From positions 1 to 64,000 of the forward strand of contig MCFH01000066.1 in assembly GCA_002104945.1 (NCBI GenBank): DNA of 64,000 nucleotides. Direction: 5' to 3'. This DNA is from Piromyces finnis. Taxonomy: Eukaryota > Neocallimastigomycota > Neocallimastigomycetes > Neocallimastigales > Neocallimastigaceae. This document shows positions 49,437-59,799 of the stretch, in pieces. A program made the position numbers and the translations under genes. How positions within the stretch are numbered: the stretch's first letter is position 1; every line of letters starts with the position of its first letter. The notes under the pieces are model-generated. The model made no database searches. It saw nothing but the letters and a program-made list of their open reading frames with translations, and had not been told where the DNA came from.

Positions 49437-52400
49437 ATGGAAAAATCTCCACTTACACCTATTAAAGTGGATACAAAAGAATTTTTTAACCGCCTACAAA
49501 CTACCAAGAGAGAACGTTCCCCAGGAAATACTCCCGTAAGAAAATCAAAGATGCCTAATCATTCCGGACAAACTAATGCTTCTACGAGTAATTCTACTCA
49601 GAAGCCAACTACTAATGAGGATCTCAAGGCCCTCATTGAGTCTTTAACTGCTACCTTAACTGGGAATATCAATCAGTTAAAGGTTGATATTCAAGCTACC
49701 AGAAGGGAAAACGAAAGTCTCAATGATCGTTTGACTGTTTTGGAAAACTCTACTCAAGTTATTATGGGTAAGATGACTACCTTAGAAGTCAACGATGCTA
49801 GGAAAGACAATCAACTCGCTGATATCAAAGCTCATATCAGCAAAGCTACTCAAAGAGTTGATGAGTTGTCTACTCCCGTTACTCCTTCTGCTGCTACTCC
49901 TCACGAACCTGACGGTGACGTCATCATGGGAGATGCTTCGCCTCCAAACGTCGCTGAAAAAATGCTTTCTTACTCAGGAGAAAGTATTCAACTACGCAGA
50001 TTCATCCGTCGATGCGAACACCACTTCTTAAGACACATCAAGTTCTATGGAAACAATGAAGCTATGAAAGTAAACTTCATTGAAGATTGTCTTACTGGTG
50101 ATGCTGCAGATTGGTACGATGTTGAACAAGCAGACTTCCAGGAATCTCATCCGAATAGAAAGGTTCTTTACGAAGCTTTGAGTAAGAGATTCCTTAACCC
50201 GAAGGATATCAACATCACCAAAATCGACCTGATGAAGCTCAGACATAGTTGGGGAAAAGCTTCCGAATACTTAGGAAAATTCTCCCAATATGTCAAATTA
50301 ATTGGATGTTCCGAAGACATTCAATTAACCATCATGCTTTTCCAAGTTAGACCTACCGTGAACCACGCCTTTAGTAAATTAACTTCGGATAGACAGACGT
50401 TAGAAGAACTGAAGAATCTTCTAATCAAATATGATGCTTCCAAGGATACTTATTACGATGATACTTTGGAAAGACAAGCTAACTACAAGGACAAAGAGCC
50501 CTTAATAGCTAATTTATTAGGTATTCATGGCAGTCTTTATTCCAAGAACCCTAACAAGACTAACAATCGTAATAACAACCAAAGGAATAACAATAACAAC
50601 AACCGCCCGTCTAACCAAAAAGGAAAAGGCTCCAGTAACTTGGATAGCAAGTCTAGTACCCAAAATCCCAATAAAAGTACTAAACCTAATAATGGTACTT
50701 CATACTCCAGCTATCTCTGTGAAGTAGAAGAGCAAGATATCTTAGAGCTACCAAATCCTGATCCGGAGAAGTATCCCATCGTGAAGACTAGTGTAAAAAC
50801 TTCTAAAGGATCTAGACAGGTTATCACTTCGTCTCTCTTAGATTCCGGCTCTACTACCAATGTAATCCATATGGATTTAGTGAAGAAACTAGGAATTAAG
50901 ACCATACCAGCTGATACTGTTGTAAAGGTCATGGGAGGTAATGTCCTAATGCATTACATCACAGAAGAGTTCAACATTGTAATGAACTTATCTTCTTTAG
51001 GAGGAACCCGAGAAGAGGTTCGTCAATACAAACTTCGATGCCACGTAGCTGATCAGCTTCCTTCTTCGATTCTCCTAGGTTCTAAGTTCATGAAAACCAA
51101 CTTCTTCTGTATCTTAACACAACCTGACCATTCCTTTACAGTTAAAATTGGTCCTGTTCCTTTCTCCAACCATAATGGATCTGAGATTAAATCTCCTAAC
51201 TTTAGGAATGATTTGAAGAAATCTACACCTCTTCATGAAGTTATGTTTATCACAGAACTCGAAGACTCAAATCTGGATAAATCAACTTCCATTCCAACAG
51301 AAACAGTCTTCATAGCCGATGATCAGAATCCTGAACTAGTAGAATCTATCAACGGTATACCTTTGGAATATGAAGATTTATATGAAGCCTTCAATGAAGA
51401 ACGAGCCGATGAACTTCCTGAACATCGTGTATATGATTGTTCTATCGATTTGAAACCTAATGCTTCATTATTTTATGGGCCAATTTATCCAACTACTCCT
51501 ACTGAACGTCAATTTATTAAGGAGTATATTGAAGAAAACTTGAATAAAGGATTCATTAGAAAATCCCGATCTCCTGCTGGACATCCAGTTCTACTCCAAG
51601 ATAAGAAGGATGGTAGTCTCAGATTTTGCGTTGACTATCGCAAGCTCAACGACCAAACTATCAAGAATGCCTATCCGCTACCTTTAATCCTATCAGTCTT
51701 TGAATCAATGAAAGGTGCTAACTATTTCACTAAGTTAGACCTCAAGTCAGCTTATAATTTAATTAGGATTAAAGAAGGTGACGAATACAAGACTGCATTC
51801 AGGACGGCATTTGGTCACTTTGAGTACTTAGTCATGCCTTTTGGACTAACTAATGCTCCTGCAGTTTTCCAAGCTTTCATTAATGATATCTTTAGTGATC
51901 AAATTAATAAGTACGTTCAAGTGTACTTGGATGATATCATTATCTACTCCAAGACCCTTGAAGAACATGTTCAACATGTTAGAAATGTTCTTCAATTAAT
52001 CATTGAAAACAACTTAGTTGCGAAACTCAAAAAATGTGAGTTTCACAAAGCTGAAATCGAATTTTTGGGTCACGTAATCAGTAAGGAGGGAATCAAAACT
52101 GATCCTCACAAAATTGAAGCAGTTAAGAACTGGCCTATCCCCACTACTGTGAAAGAAGTTCAGTCCTTCTTAGGGTTATGCAATTACTACCGTCGCTTTA
52201 TCTCTAACTTTTCTAAAATTGCAAAACCATTATACAACTTAACTAAGAAAGGCGTCACTTTCATATGGACAGACGAGTGTAATAGAGCATTTAATCAACT
52301 TAAAGAATTTCTTACTTCAGCTCCAGTTTTACTTTGTCCTGATCACGATAAACCATTCATAGTTGAATGTGACGCAAGTGACTTTGCTATCGGGGGAGTA

Positions 52401-54320
52401 CTTTCACAAAAAGGTGATGATGGAGACCTGCATCCAGTTTATTACTTTTCTAAAACCCTTCATAATGCAGAACTTAATTACTCTATCACCGAAAAGGAAC
52501 TCTTAGCAATTCGTCAAGCTTTTATCGAATGGCGTCACTTACTTCAAGGTGCAAAATATCCTATTACCGTTTATTCAGACCATCGAAACTTGCTTTTTGC
52601 TACCAAACCGCAACTTCTATCCCAAAGACAAGCTCGTTGGCAAGAATACTTTGCTACCTTTGATTTCAAGATTATCTATCGACCAGGAAAGAAAAATGGT
52701 AAAGCTGATGCTCTCTCTCGTAGATCCGACCATATGCTCACAGTTGGTAAGGATATAAGTGAATCATCCTTACTTAAACCAACTCAATTAGAAGGATTCA
52801 ACGAAGATGAATGCTACTTCTCTATGGAAACTAGCTTCATTGACGACATTAAGCAGTGCTACCTTCAAGATGAAACCGCTTGTCAGATTCTTAAGGATCT
52901 TGAAGTTCCAAATAGTGATCATCCTTGGATTCTTCAAGATGGCCTTTTAATAAGAACCAAACATCCGGAGCAAGTATATGTTCCAAGTCAACTAAGACTC
53001 TTAGTTATTAAGCTCAACCATGATGCACCCACTGCCGGTCACTTGGGAGTCGATAAGACTTATGACATTCTTAGACGTAATTTCTATTGGGTTAATATGC
53101 GTCAAGATGTCGAGTCTTATATTCGAAGCTGTAGTGTATGCAAGGCAATGAAAGCCGATCACCATGCTCCTTATGGTAATATGATCCGTGTCCCTCTTCC
53201 GGAACTTCCATGGCAACACCTACAAATGGACTTTATCACGGACTTACCATCAAGACCTTGTAACTCTACCTTACCATTCGACTCTACCAATCCGAACCAC
53301 CATCAAGGTACCATAATGGTTACTACTTGCTACTTAACTAAGATGATACACTTAGTTGGGTTCAAACATTTACCCACTGCTAAGGAAACTGCTACTGCTT
53401 TTCTTAACCATATTTTCAAACTGCACGGATTCCCCTTATCTATTGTTACAGACCGTGGTACTCAGTTCGAAAGTCGTCTTTGGTCCCACTTGATGGAATT
53501 CTTTAATATCGATCACCACTCTGCTACTACTGGCCATCACCGCACTGTTGGACAAGTAGAACGTAACAACGACTACGTTGAAACTTATCTTCGTTGCTAC
53601 TTAGCTCAATTTGATGATCTCAGTTGGATGGATCATTTGTACTTAGCTGAATTTTGCTACAACAATTCCATCCATGCTTCCACCAAGCAACCACCATTTC
53701 TCTCCGTTTATAATTATCAAGTTCACGCAAACCCACAAGTTGCAGACCTTGTTTCTTCTTTAGGACTTCATCCCCTCATCGATAGCTTCTCCCATAATTT
53801 AGCTGACCTTAAGCATACTCTCGAAGTCAGTCGTACCCGTTATCTCGATGAAAAGGATAAGCACCTTTATCACAACTTTAAGCGCTTCAAGGTCCACGAT
53901 CTTGTTTGGCTTCGCAAACCCGCTAATTATCATCCTCCATTAGCGTTCAAGCTCCAAACCCGCAAGTATGGTCCATACAAGGTCACTGGTGTCGATGAAT
54001 CTAAGCTCAACTACCGCCTTGATTTATCTACCTCACCTTTCCCTCGTGTCTACCCCGTATTCCACATCAGTGAACTCGAACCATATCATCCCACTCCTCA
54101 CCATCTATTGCTCAACCATCCCAACTCCAATGAAATCACCAAGATCCTTAGTTCTCGTAAATCGGGTCATTTTTACGAGTACTTAGTCACTTTTACTGAC
54201 TTATCTCAACGTTGGATCAATGCTGACACCATTGATAAGGATGACTACTACAGCACCCTTTTAGCTGATTACCAACGTCGCGCTTACCAACAATTCACCA
54301 ATTCCGTCCCAGATTCTTAA
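49437..54320 (+). CDS. G4 Gag-Pol polyprotein, intact
   Basis: 1627 residues in one frame, as in Tf1-type elements. Gag has a basic N-terminus, a coiled coil (about 55-140) and a capsid-like region (about 175-340). An Asn/Lys-rich tail takes the place of a CCHC knuckle. Protease SLLDSGSTTNVIH lies near 467. RT runs from LPEHRVYDC (about 660) through FTKLDLKSAYN to YLDDIIIYS (about 830). RNase H is marked by ECDASDFAIGGVLSQ (about 975). Integrase has an HH-CC finger (about 1192-1240) and the D,D,E residues in DFITDLP (1264), TDRGTQF (1338) and VGQVERNN (about 1375). The C-terminus resembles a degenerate chromodomain (YLVTFTDLSQRWI). It should yield virus-like particles, cDNA and integration complexes in the nucleus. 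All catalytic motifs are present. The ATG at 49437 lies 81 nt after the LTR and is the first in frame. Confidence 0.96.
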   Translation: MEKSPLTPIKVDTKEFFNRLQTTKRERSPGNTPVRKSKMPNHSGQTNASTSNSTQKPTTNEDLKALIESLTATLTGNINQLKVDIQATRRENESLNDRLTVLENSTQVIMGKMTTLEVNDARKDNQLADIKAHISKATQRVDELSTPVTPSAATPHEPDGDVIMGDASPPNVAEKMLSYSGESIQLRRFIRRCEHHFLRHIKFYGNNEAMKVNFIEDCLTGDAADWYDVEQADFQESHPNRKVLYEALSKRFLNPKDINITKIDLMKLRHSWGKASEYLGKFSQYVKLIGCSEDIQLTIMLFQVRPTVNHAFSKLTSDRQTLEELKNLLIKYDASKDTYYDDTLERQANYKDKEPLIANLLGIHGSLYSKNPNKTNNRNNNQRNNNNNNRPSNQKGKGSSNLDSKSSTQNPNKSTKPNNGTSYSSYLCEVEEQDILELPNPDPEKYPIVKTSVKTSKGSRQVITSSLLDSGSTTNVIHMDLVKKLGIKTIPADTVVKVMGGNVLMHYITEEFNIVMNLSSLGGTREEVRQYKLRCHVADQLPSSILLGSKFMKTNFFCILTQPDHSFTVKIGPVPFSNHNGSEIKSPNFRNDLKKSTPLHEVMFITELEDSNLDKSTSIPTETVFIADDQNPELVESINGIPLEYEDLYEAFNEERADELPEHRVYDCSIDLKPNASLFYGPIYPTTPTERQFIKEYIEENLNKGFIRKSRSPAGHPVLLQDKKDGSLRFCVDYRKLNDQTIKNAYPLPLILSVFESMKGANYFTKLDLKSAYNLIRIKEGDEYKTAFRTAFGHFEYLVMPFGLTNAPAVFQAFINDIFSDQINKYVQVYLDDIIIYSKTLEEHVQHVRNVLQLIIENNLVAKLKKCEFHKAEIEFLGHVISKEGIKTDPHKIEAVKNWPIPTTVKEVQSFLGLCNYYRRFISNFSKIAKPLYNLTKKGVTFIWTDECNRAFNQLKEFLTSAPVLLCPDHDKPFIVECDASDFAIGGVLSQKGDDGDLHPVYYFSKTLHNAELNYSITEKELLAIRQAFIEWRHLLQGAKYPITVYSDHRNLLFATKPQLLSQRQARWQEYFATFDFKIIYRPGKKNGKADALSRRSDHMLTVGKDISESSLLKPTQLEGFNEDECYFSMETSFIDDIKQCYLQDETACQILKDLEVPNSDHPWILQDGLLIRTKHPEQVYVPSQLRLLVIKLNHDAPTAGHLGVDKTYDILRRNFYWVNMRQDVESYIRSCSVCKAMKADHHAPYGNMIRVPLPELPWQHLQMDFITDLPSRPCNSTLPFDSTNPNHHQGTIMVTTCYLTKMIHLVGFKHLPTAKETATAFLNHIFKLHGFPLSIVTDRGTQFESRLWSHLMEFFNIDHHSATTGHHRTVGQVERNNDYVETYLRCYLAQFDDLSWMDHLYLAEFCYNNSIHASTKQPPFLSVYNYQVHANPQVADLVSSLGLHPLIDSFSHNLADLKHTLEVSRTRYLDEKDKHLYHNFKRFKVHDLVWLRKPANYHPPLAFKLQTRKYGPYKVTGVDESKLNYRLDLSTSPFPRVYPVFHISELEPYHPTPHHLLLNHPNSNEITKILSSRKSGHFYEYLVTFTDLSQRWINADTIDKDDYYSTLLADYQRRAYQQFTNSVPDS

Positions 54321-54809
54321 TCTGGACCCCACTTATTAGTATCCCACCTACTAGTGTCTACCACCCTTACTCCTTCACTACCCACCTATCGCCACTACCC
54401 CACCTACTACCCACAACTCCGCTACCCACTAGTCGCCACCACTACAACTACCAACCACTATTCCGCTACCCAACCACCCTCTTTCGCCTTTGCCCTCAAC
54501 CCTCAAATTTCGCAACCTTTTCAGCACCCCAAAATCCGCTTCCCCTCGAGTCATATCATTTCCCTAACCTTCACGTGTAGTCTCCATTTCTGAAGAATCC
54601 ACGTGATACCCTCTCAACTTTTCTTGAACACTTTTACACTTCACTTTTTCAACACTTAGATTTTTTTTCAAAAATTGAGAATTTCCATTTTTTGAAAATT
54701 CTCAAAATTTTTCTAAGTGTCGTGGAAGTGTCCATGTCCAAATTATTATGACGTGCCAGTGTCCATAATTTTTTGGGTCGTCCGGCGAAACGACCCTTAG
54801 GACGGGCAG
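54321..54809 (+). other. G4 3' UTR: C-rich segment, hairpins and polypurine tract
   Basis: Bases 54330-54600 are strongly C-rich and G-poor, unlike anything nearby. They contain a 79-codon Pro/Thr/Tyr-rich frame (54354-54593) of doubtful coding value. A long imperfect hairpin spans 54652-54720 (ends ACACTTAGA and TCTAAGTGT). GGGTCGT/ACGACCC forms a hairpin at 54775-54796. AGGACGGGCAG at 54799-54809 is the polypurine tract. Confidence 0.7.
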
Positions 54810-55446
54810 TGTCACAATAACATATATAAAAATTTAAAAAATTTGGACACATGGAAAAAATTAAAAATTTTTTTTAAAATTTGAAAATTTGAAAATTTGA
54901 AAAAATTTATTTTTTAAATTTTTATTAAAAAATTTCAAAGTATAAAATTTCTAATATTTGAAATTATTAAATTTTTTAAAATTATTAAATTTTTTAAAAT
55001 TATTAAAATTTTATTATTAAAAATTTTAATTTAAATTTATTAACTATTTACAATAATTATATTAATTATTAATTTATAAAAATTAAATATTTTATAATTA
55101 GATAATAATTAATTAAAATTAAAAAATGTAATAATTAAAATTGTTCATGTATAAAAAGAACAAAAATTGACAAAAATTACGAAGCTTTAGCGTTAGTAAT
55201 TTTTTAACTTAAAGTTAATAAAATTTATAAACTCCTATAAAACCTAAAACTTTAAAAATTTTAATATTTTTAATAACTTAATATATGCTGATATTAAGTT
55301 ATTGCTAAAATAAAAATATTATTTAAATTTCTTTATATAAATATTATTAGCTTTACGCCTTCAATAGGAAAGCGTATTATATTTATTAATTAATATAACT
55401 AGTGTGCTTACCACACTTTTCTTTAATAAAAAATCGCTTTTTGACA
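54810..55446 (+). repeat. G4 3' LTR
   Basis: 637 bp, identical by eye to the 5' LTR. It is followed by the target duplication ATTTC and then a tRNA-like segment. Confidence 0.95.
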
Positions 55447-55449
55447 ATT

Positions 55450-55530
55450 TCCGGGTTATCTAAGCTGGCTTCGCAGTCAGGTTGTCGGACGCTGACCTAC
55501 TTGTCATGCGTTCGACTCCGGGTTCTCTAT
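55450..55530 (+). other. tRNA-like segment next to G4
   Basis: TATCTAAGCTGG (55457-55468) fits the A-box consensus with one mismatch, and CGTTCGACTCC (near 55510) fits the B box with one mismatch. CCGGGTT occurs at both ends as a direct repeat, and the T and acceptor stems do not pair. It therefore looks like a chimeric or decayed tRNA gene rather than a working one. No confident anticodon. Confidence 0.4.
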
Positions 55531-56553
55531 ATTATGGATAAAATATAGCGATTGCTATATTTAATCTATAATATTTGTCTATTTCTATATCTTCATTTTT
55601 ATTTAAATAATTGAAGTTACCAATCAATATGAATAATATTTATTCATAATTATTAAATAAGAATATTTATAAATAGTAAATATAAATAATTTATAAAATT
55701 CATGTAAATTTAGTCTTTAGAATTAGTATTAAGGTTAATTTGTATTAATAATATTAAATAATCAAATTATTAATAAAATGTACTATTAATACAAAAAATA
55801 GTTAATTAGTATTGTGTTAACCTGAGTTTCTCGCGTTGTTACAAATATAATATAAATGTATTTGGGAAAAATATAAATAGAAGATATTTTTCATCATTTT
55901 ATCGATGTAATTGCTATTAATAAAATTCTATTATAATAAAGATATTTTTAAAAACAATTTTTATTTTTATTTTTTTTTACTTTTGATGTTATTGTAATAG
56001 AATAGATATCTTAATCTATTCTTTCTGTGTCGACTTTACAATAGTTATGGGTGTAACGAAATATTATAATAATAAACACACACACTCTAATGTATCAAAT
56101 ATATGTATTTTTTTTAATAATGTTTATTTATTAAATTTATTATTATAATACGACTAACTCGCTAGGTCAGTGTATTATCAAACTAAAGACGAAACAAAAA
56201 AAACTAATTTTTATTAATTATTAATAAAAACACTAAAGAACTATTTTATCTTTCTTATTCTCTCTTTTATACATGAAAATTATTTTTTTTTTTTTTAATA
56301 CAATTTGATAAGTGAATTAATTACTTAATGATTGGTTATAAAAATATAATTATGAAATTTTCATTAATCTAACCTTAATGATTTTCTAGTCTAACCCTTA
56401 TCATTAGATATACCTCATTACAATGGGTTTTACTTTTGTTTTCAATATCCTTATTTAAAATAAACTTCACTGACTTAATTTTTCTTTAATAAATAAAAAA
56501 TTCTTCCTTTTCTAAACACGAAGGTGTTATTTTATATATTAAGAGTATTTATT
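55531..56553. other. AT-rich spacer with an LTR (family E) fragment
   Basis: Bases about 55847-56042 match, inverted, the first part of the LTR at 57413-57978, including TATAAATAGAAG and ATCGATGTAATTGCTATT. The 5' part of that LTR copy is missing. There is no gene; two-base and A/T simple repeats make up the rest. Confidence 0.5.
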
Positions 56554-56927
56554 GTAAAGAACTAATGTTCAAAAATAAAAATACAAATATATAAAAAAGA
56601 AAAAATAATAAAAGTAAATAAAAATTTTATTATTGAATACTTAACAAAATTATAACAGGTTAGTGTTTAATAATTTTTTATTATAAAAATTTTTTAAAGA
56701 AAATTCACTCATATTTAAGGGTTAAATGAAAAATTTATAAATTAAATTTATAAAAATTTTACAACTTAATCATTTAGACCAATCAGAAATTTTTTTTGGT
56801 AAAATTTTGTTGTAAAAAATATTTTGATAATTAATAAAAATAGATTGATGAGGTTTCGAACACGAGTAGTCCAAATCAAGGTCTTAGTTACTAATCACTA
56901 AGACAGGATACTAATTTCTATGATTCT
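56554..56927 (-). mobile_element. LTR fragment, G2-like
   Basis: It starts TGTAAAGAAC and contains the same landmarks as the G2 LTR, including the tRNA-like stretch (TGTCTTAGTGATTAG and TGTTCGAAACC on the minus strand). It ends at TATGATTCTG, joined directly to a G3-family LTR, and is diverged from G2. Confidence 0.65.
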
Positions 56928-57412
56928 GTAGGAAATATTTGTGGGCAAACTTAGCTACAAATATTTCAATTGAAACCATATATTCTGGTTACCATTTATT
57001 GGCCAGATATATGCATAACAATATATTAATGGTTATTAATTAAATAGAAGGTTTATTTGCCTTACCCAATCAAGTGATAAAGGAAATAAACTAGTATAGT
57101 TAAATAGTATAGTGTAAACAAAAGCTGAATACTTTAGCGTTAGTATTAATGTGAATTAATAACTATATTAATAATCAATGTACTGTAATTATAATTAATA
57201 AATAAATAATGATTAAATAATTATTTAAGTAGATATAGTTCATAATGATATTTATTTATTTATATTTATTTTTGTATTTTTATATTTATTTAGTTTCTTT
57301 TATTATTTTTTATAAAACTGTAATTAATTATTAACTCGTATAGAGGTAATAGCTAACTTAATTAACTAATTATTAATAACTTATTAACTAATTTTATAAT
57401 AAACCTTTTACA
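56928..57412 (+). mobile_element. LTR, G3 family, plus orientation
   Basis: It runs TGTAGGAAATATTTGTGG to CCTTTTACA, a 485-bp copy of the G3 LTR opposite in orientation to G3. The inverted repeat at its start is partly eroded. Flanking pentamers GATTC and TGTAA do not match. It lies about 15 bp upstream, relative to the minus strand, of the tRNA-like module in the adjoining LTR. Confidence 0.75.
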
Positions 57413-57978
57413 TGTAATATATATACGGAAAGAATAGATTAAGATATCTATTCTATTACAATAACACCAAAATTAAAAAAAATAAAAATAAAAATTGTTT
57501 TTTAAAAATATCTTTATTATAATAAAATTTTATTAATAACAATTACATCGATAAAATGATGAAAAATATCTTCTATTTATATTTTTCCTAAATACATTTA
57601 TATTATATTATAACTATTTATTTCTTATATATTATTATTTAAAATCTACACTAAAATCTTAATTATTAATAAATATTTAAACTATAACTATTTTTAGTAA
57701 AATACAATTGGCAATTCAAATCAAGTACTATTTAATTTGAATATGTTCCCATGTATTATTTATATATTAATCATTTATTATTTATATACCATTCATCTTT
57801 CTCTATCAAAAACAGTACTAAAACCAAAAAATTAAATTAAGAAATTTAATTTATTTGTTAAACATTAAAAATAAATTATGTACCATTTTCTGTAATATAA
57901 TTTGTGTAACTTAAACAATAATATTTATGGCTTAAGTTACATTAAAGATATTAATTTGTGGCGTTTGATATCTTTACA
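57413..57978 (-). mobile_element. LTR, family E
   Basis: About 566 bp from TGTAATATATATACGG to ATATCTTTACA. It carries TATAAATAGAAG upstream of ATCGATGTAATTG on the minus strand. Its inner end abuts Ty3 RT coding sequence. No clear target duplication. Confidence 0.65.
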
Positions 57979-58467
57979 ATAGCTTCGATCTTCTTTGGAT
58001 CAGTAGAGATACCATTACCTGAAATAGTGAACCCTAAGAATTCAACTTTATTTTTATGAAATTCACATTTTTTAAAGTTTGCGTATAAATTATTTCTAAA
58101 ACAAATCTTACATGGTTGAAATTTTCAGAGAAAATTGAAATATCATCCAATTATAAAATAACAAATTTATCAAATATTCGCGTAATACTGAATTTATGAA
58201 TGATTGAAATGTTGTTGGTGTATTTTTTAATCCATATGGCATTACTAAATATTCGTAATGACCAAACTTTGTTCTGAAGGCAGTTTTATATTCATCACCT
58301 TCTTTTATTCTTATCAAATTATAAGCTGATCTCAAATCCAATTTAGTGAAAATTTTTGAATCTCTAACACTTTCGATGATATCTGATATTAAATGTAAAG
58401 GGTATGAATTTCTTACTGTTACAGCGTTTAACTTTTTGTAATCAATACAAACCCTTAGTGAGCCATG
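57979..58467 (-). pseudogene. Ty3/gypsy RT fragment
   Basis: On the minus strand it encodes [46 protein letters not shown], a damaged LDDISIF motif and a KKCEFHKNKVEFLGF connection. A frameshift near 58175 and a TAA where the catalytic Tyr codon is expected inactivate it. It ends at GSLRV; the next bases resemble LTR E and then copia. Confidence 0.85.
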
Positions 58468-58495
58468 TATTATTGATATATTAATCATTTAATAA

Positions 58496-58869
58496 TCTAA
58501 GAAGCAAAATGTAGTTGCTATATCTACTGCCGAAACTGAATATATTGCAATGACTAAATGTACTAAAAAAGTATTATGAATAAAGAACATTTTAAAAGAA
58601 TTATTCAATTATAATAGAACAATTAAAATTTACACAGATAATTTAGTAAATAAAATAATCCTTGAAAATAAAGAACTTAATAATAAATTAAAAAATACAG
58701 AAATGATTTTTTTCAATAAAGATGTTATTAAAAATAAGAAAATCAAATTAGAATATATCAACTCAGAAAAAATGCTGGCCAATCCACTCACCAAAAATTT
58801 TAATGGACCAAAAAATAACAAAATTTACAGAACAAATTTTTAACAAGAAGAAATTTTGATCTGGGGGAA
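58496..58869 (+). pseudogene. Ty1/copia RNase H fragment with polypurine tract
   Basis: It encodes SKKQNVVAISTAETEYIA through KIYTDN and MLANPLTKNFNGP to TAA 58841-58843. An in-frame TGA at 58577-58579 stands where the related fragment at 6859-7326 has TGG. CTGGGGGAA at 58861-58869 is the polypurine tract, and the 3' LTR begins TGTTAAAATA at 58870. Confidence 0.85.
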
Positions 58870-59799
58870 TGTTAAAATATTTTAGAATAAATTAAACATG
58901 TGTTAAAATAATTTTATTTTCTATTTAAAATAATTATGTATTAATAATAATTACTAGTGTATTAGTAATTTACATGTTCTAAGAACATTTGTGAATAGTT
59001 TTTAGTTTATTCAATTTCTCATAAATTCTTTGTAATTACTATAATCTATTAATACTAACAAAATAAAACTATATTTTAATAATAAAACATTTTAACTATT
59101 AAAAATTACAAATTGATAAATTTATTTTTTTAAGTGCTTTATTTAAATTATTAAGATTTCAATTTAAATAAATAGCAATAAAAATAATTTTTTAATAACT
59201 ATATTATATAATATAATAATAATGGTAATAATATAACTAAGTAATATTTCAGTAATAATTTTTTTAATAAAGTAATAATATATTAATAATCATTACAAAT
59301 AATTAATTTATAAGAATTTATCTAAACATATTTTTTGTTAAATTTAATTTAATAATAAACTAAGTTTCAATACATGATTTATATTTAACAGAAAACATTA
59401 ATTACATTCATCTACTGCGATTAAGTCCCAATTTAATATATGATAAATATATTTAATGTTTAATTAAAAATATATCTTTTTATAATATCTTTTATTATTG
59501 TCAATTTCACCTTTTTTTTGCATATTGTAATAAATGACTTCTATAAAAAAAATATATAATTACAAAATATGTAATTCTATAAAAAAAATATATAATTACA
59601 AAATATGTAATAAGTTAAATATTATAATAAAACTATTTATTAAATTTAAAGATAATATATATATGAATATGGGTTAATAATTAAAATATTTATTACTGTA
59701 AAATATTATGTATTTTTTTTTAGTTTAAAAATTAATATATAAACATAAATTATATTTTATTATTTAATTATTAATAAAAGTTTATTATAATTTTATAGA
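58870..59799. other. Copia 3' LTR start and AT-rich upstream region of the glycosyltransferase gene
   Basis: The LTR begins at 58870; its end is not defined. No gene. TTTTATAG directly before the ATG at 59800 could be a splice acceptor of an unseen 5' exon, but the ATG begins a plausible signal peptide. Confidence 0.45.
59539..59610. repeat. Perfect 36-bp tandem duplication
   Basis: Two identical 36-bp units, 59539-59574 and 59575-59610, each begin TTCTATAAAAAAAATATAT. They lie about 190 bp upstream of the glycosyltransferase start codon. Confidence 0.9.

Larger units (their letters stand above)
48719..55446 (+). mobile_element. G4: intact, apparently young Ty3/gypsy element
   Basis: It is 6728 bp with two 637-bp LTRs (48719-49355, 54810-55446) that match base for base on reading. 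The target duplication ATTTC is at 48714-48718 and 55447-55451. One uninterrupted 1627-codon gag-pol, a self-complementary primer site, a TATA box and a polypurine tract are all present. Every part expected for autonomous transposition of a Tf1-like element is visible. Confidence 0.96.

Noticed and set aside
54354-54593. 79-codon Pro/Thr/Tyr-rich ORF after G4 pol
   Set aside because: It follows from the C-rich composition, has no known domain, and does not correspond to an env-like or other known Ty3 product. It is kept only as a composition anomaly.
55450-55530. Functional tRNA gene
   Set aside because: The A and B boxes are good, but the T stem and acceptor stem do not pair and no 7-nt anticodon loop on a 5-bp stem could be built.
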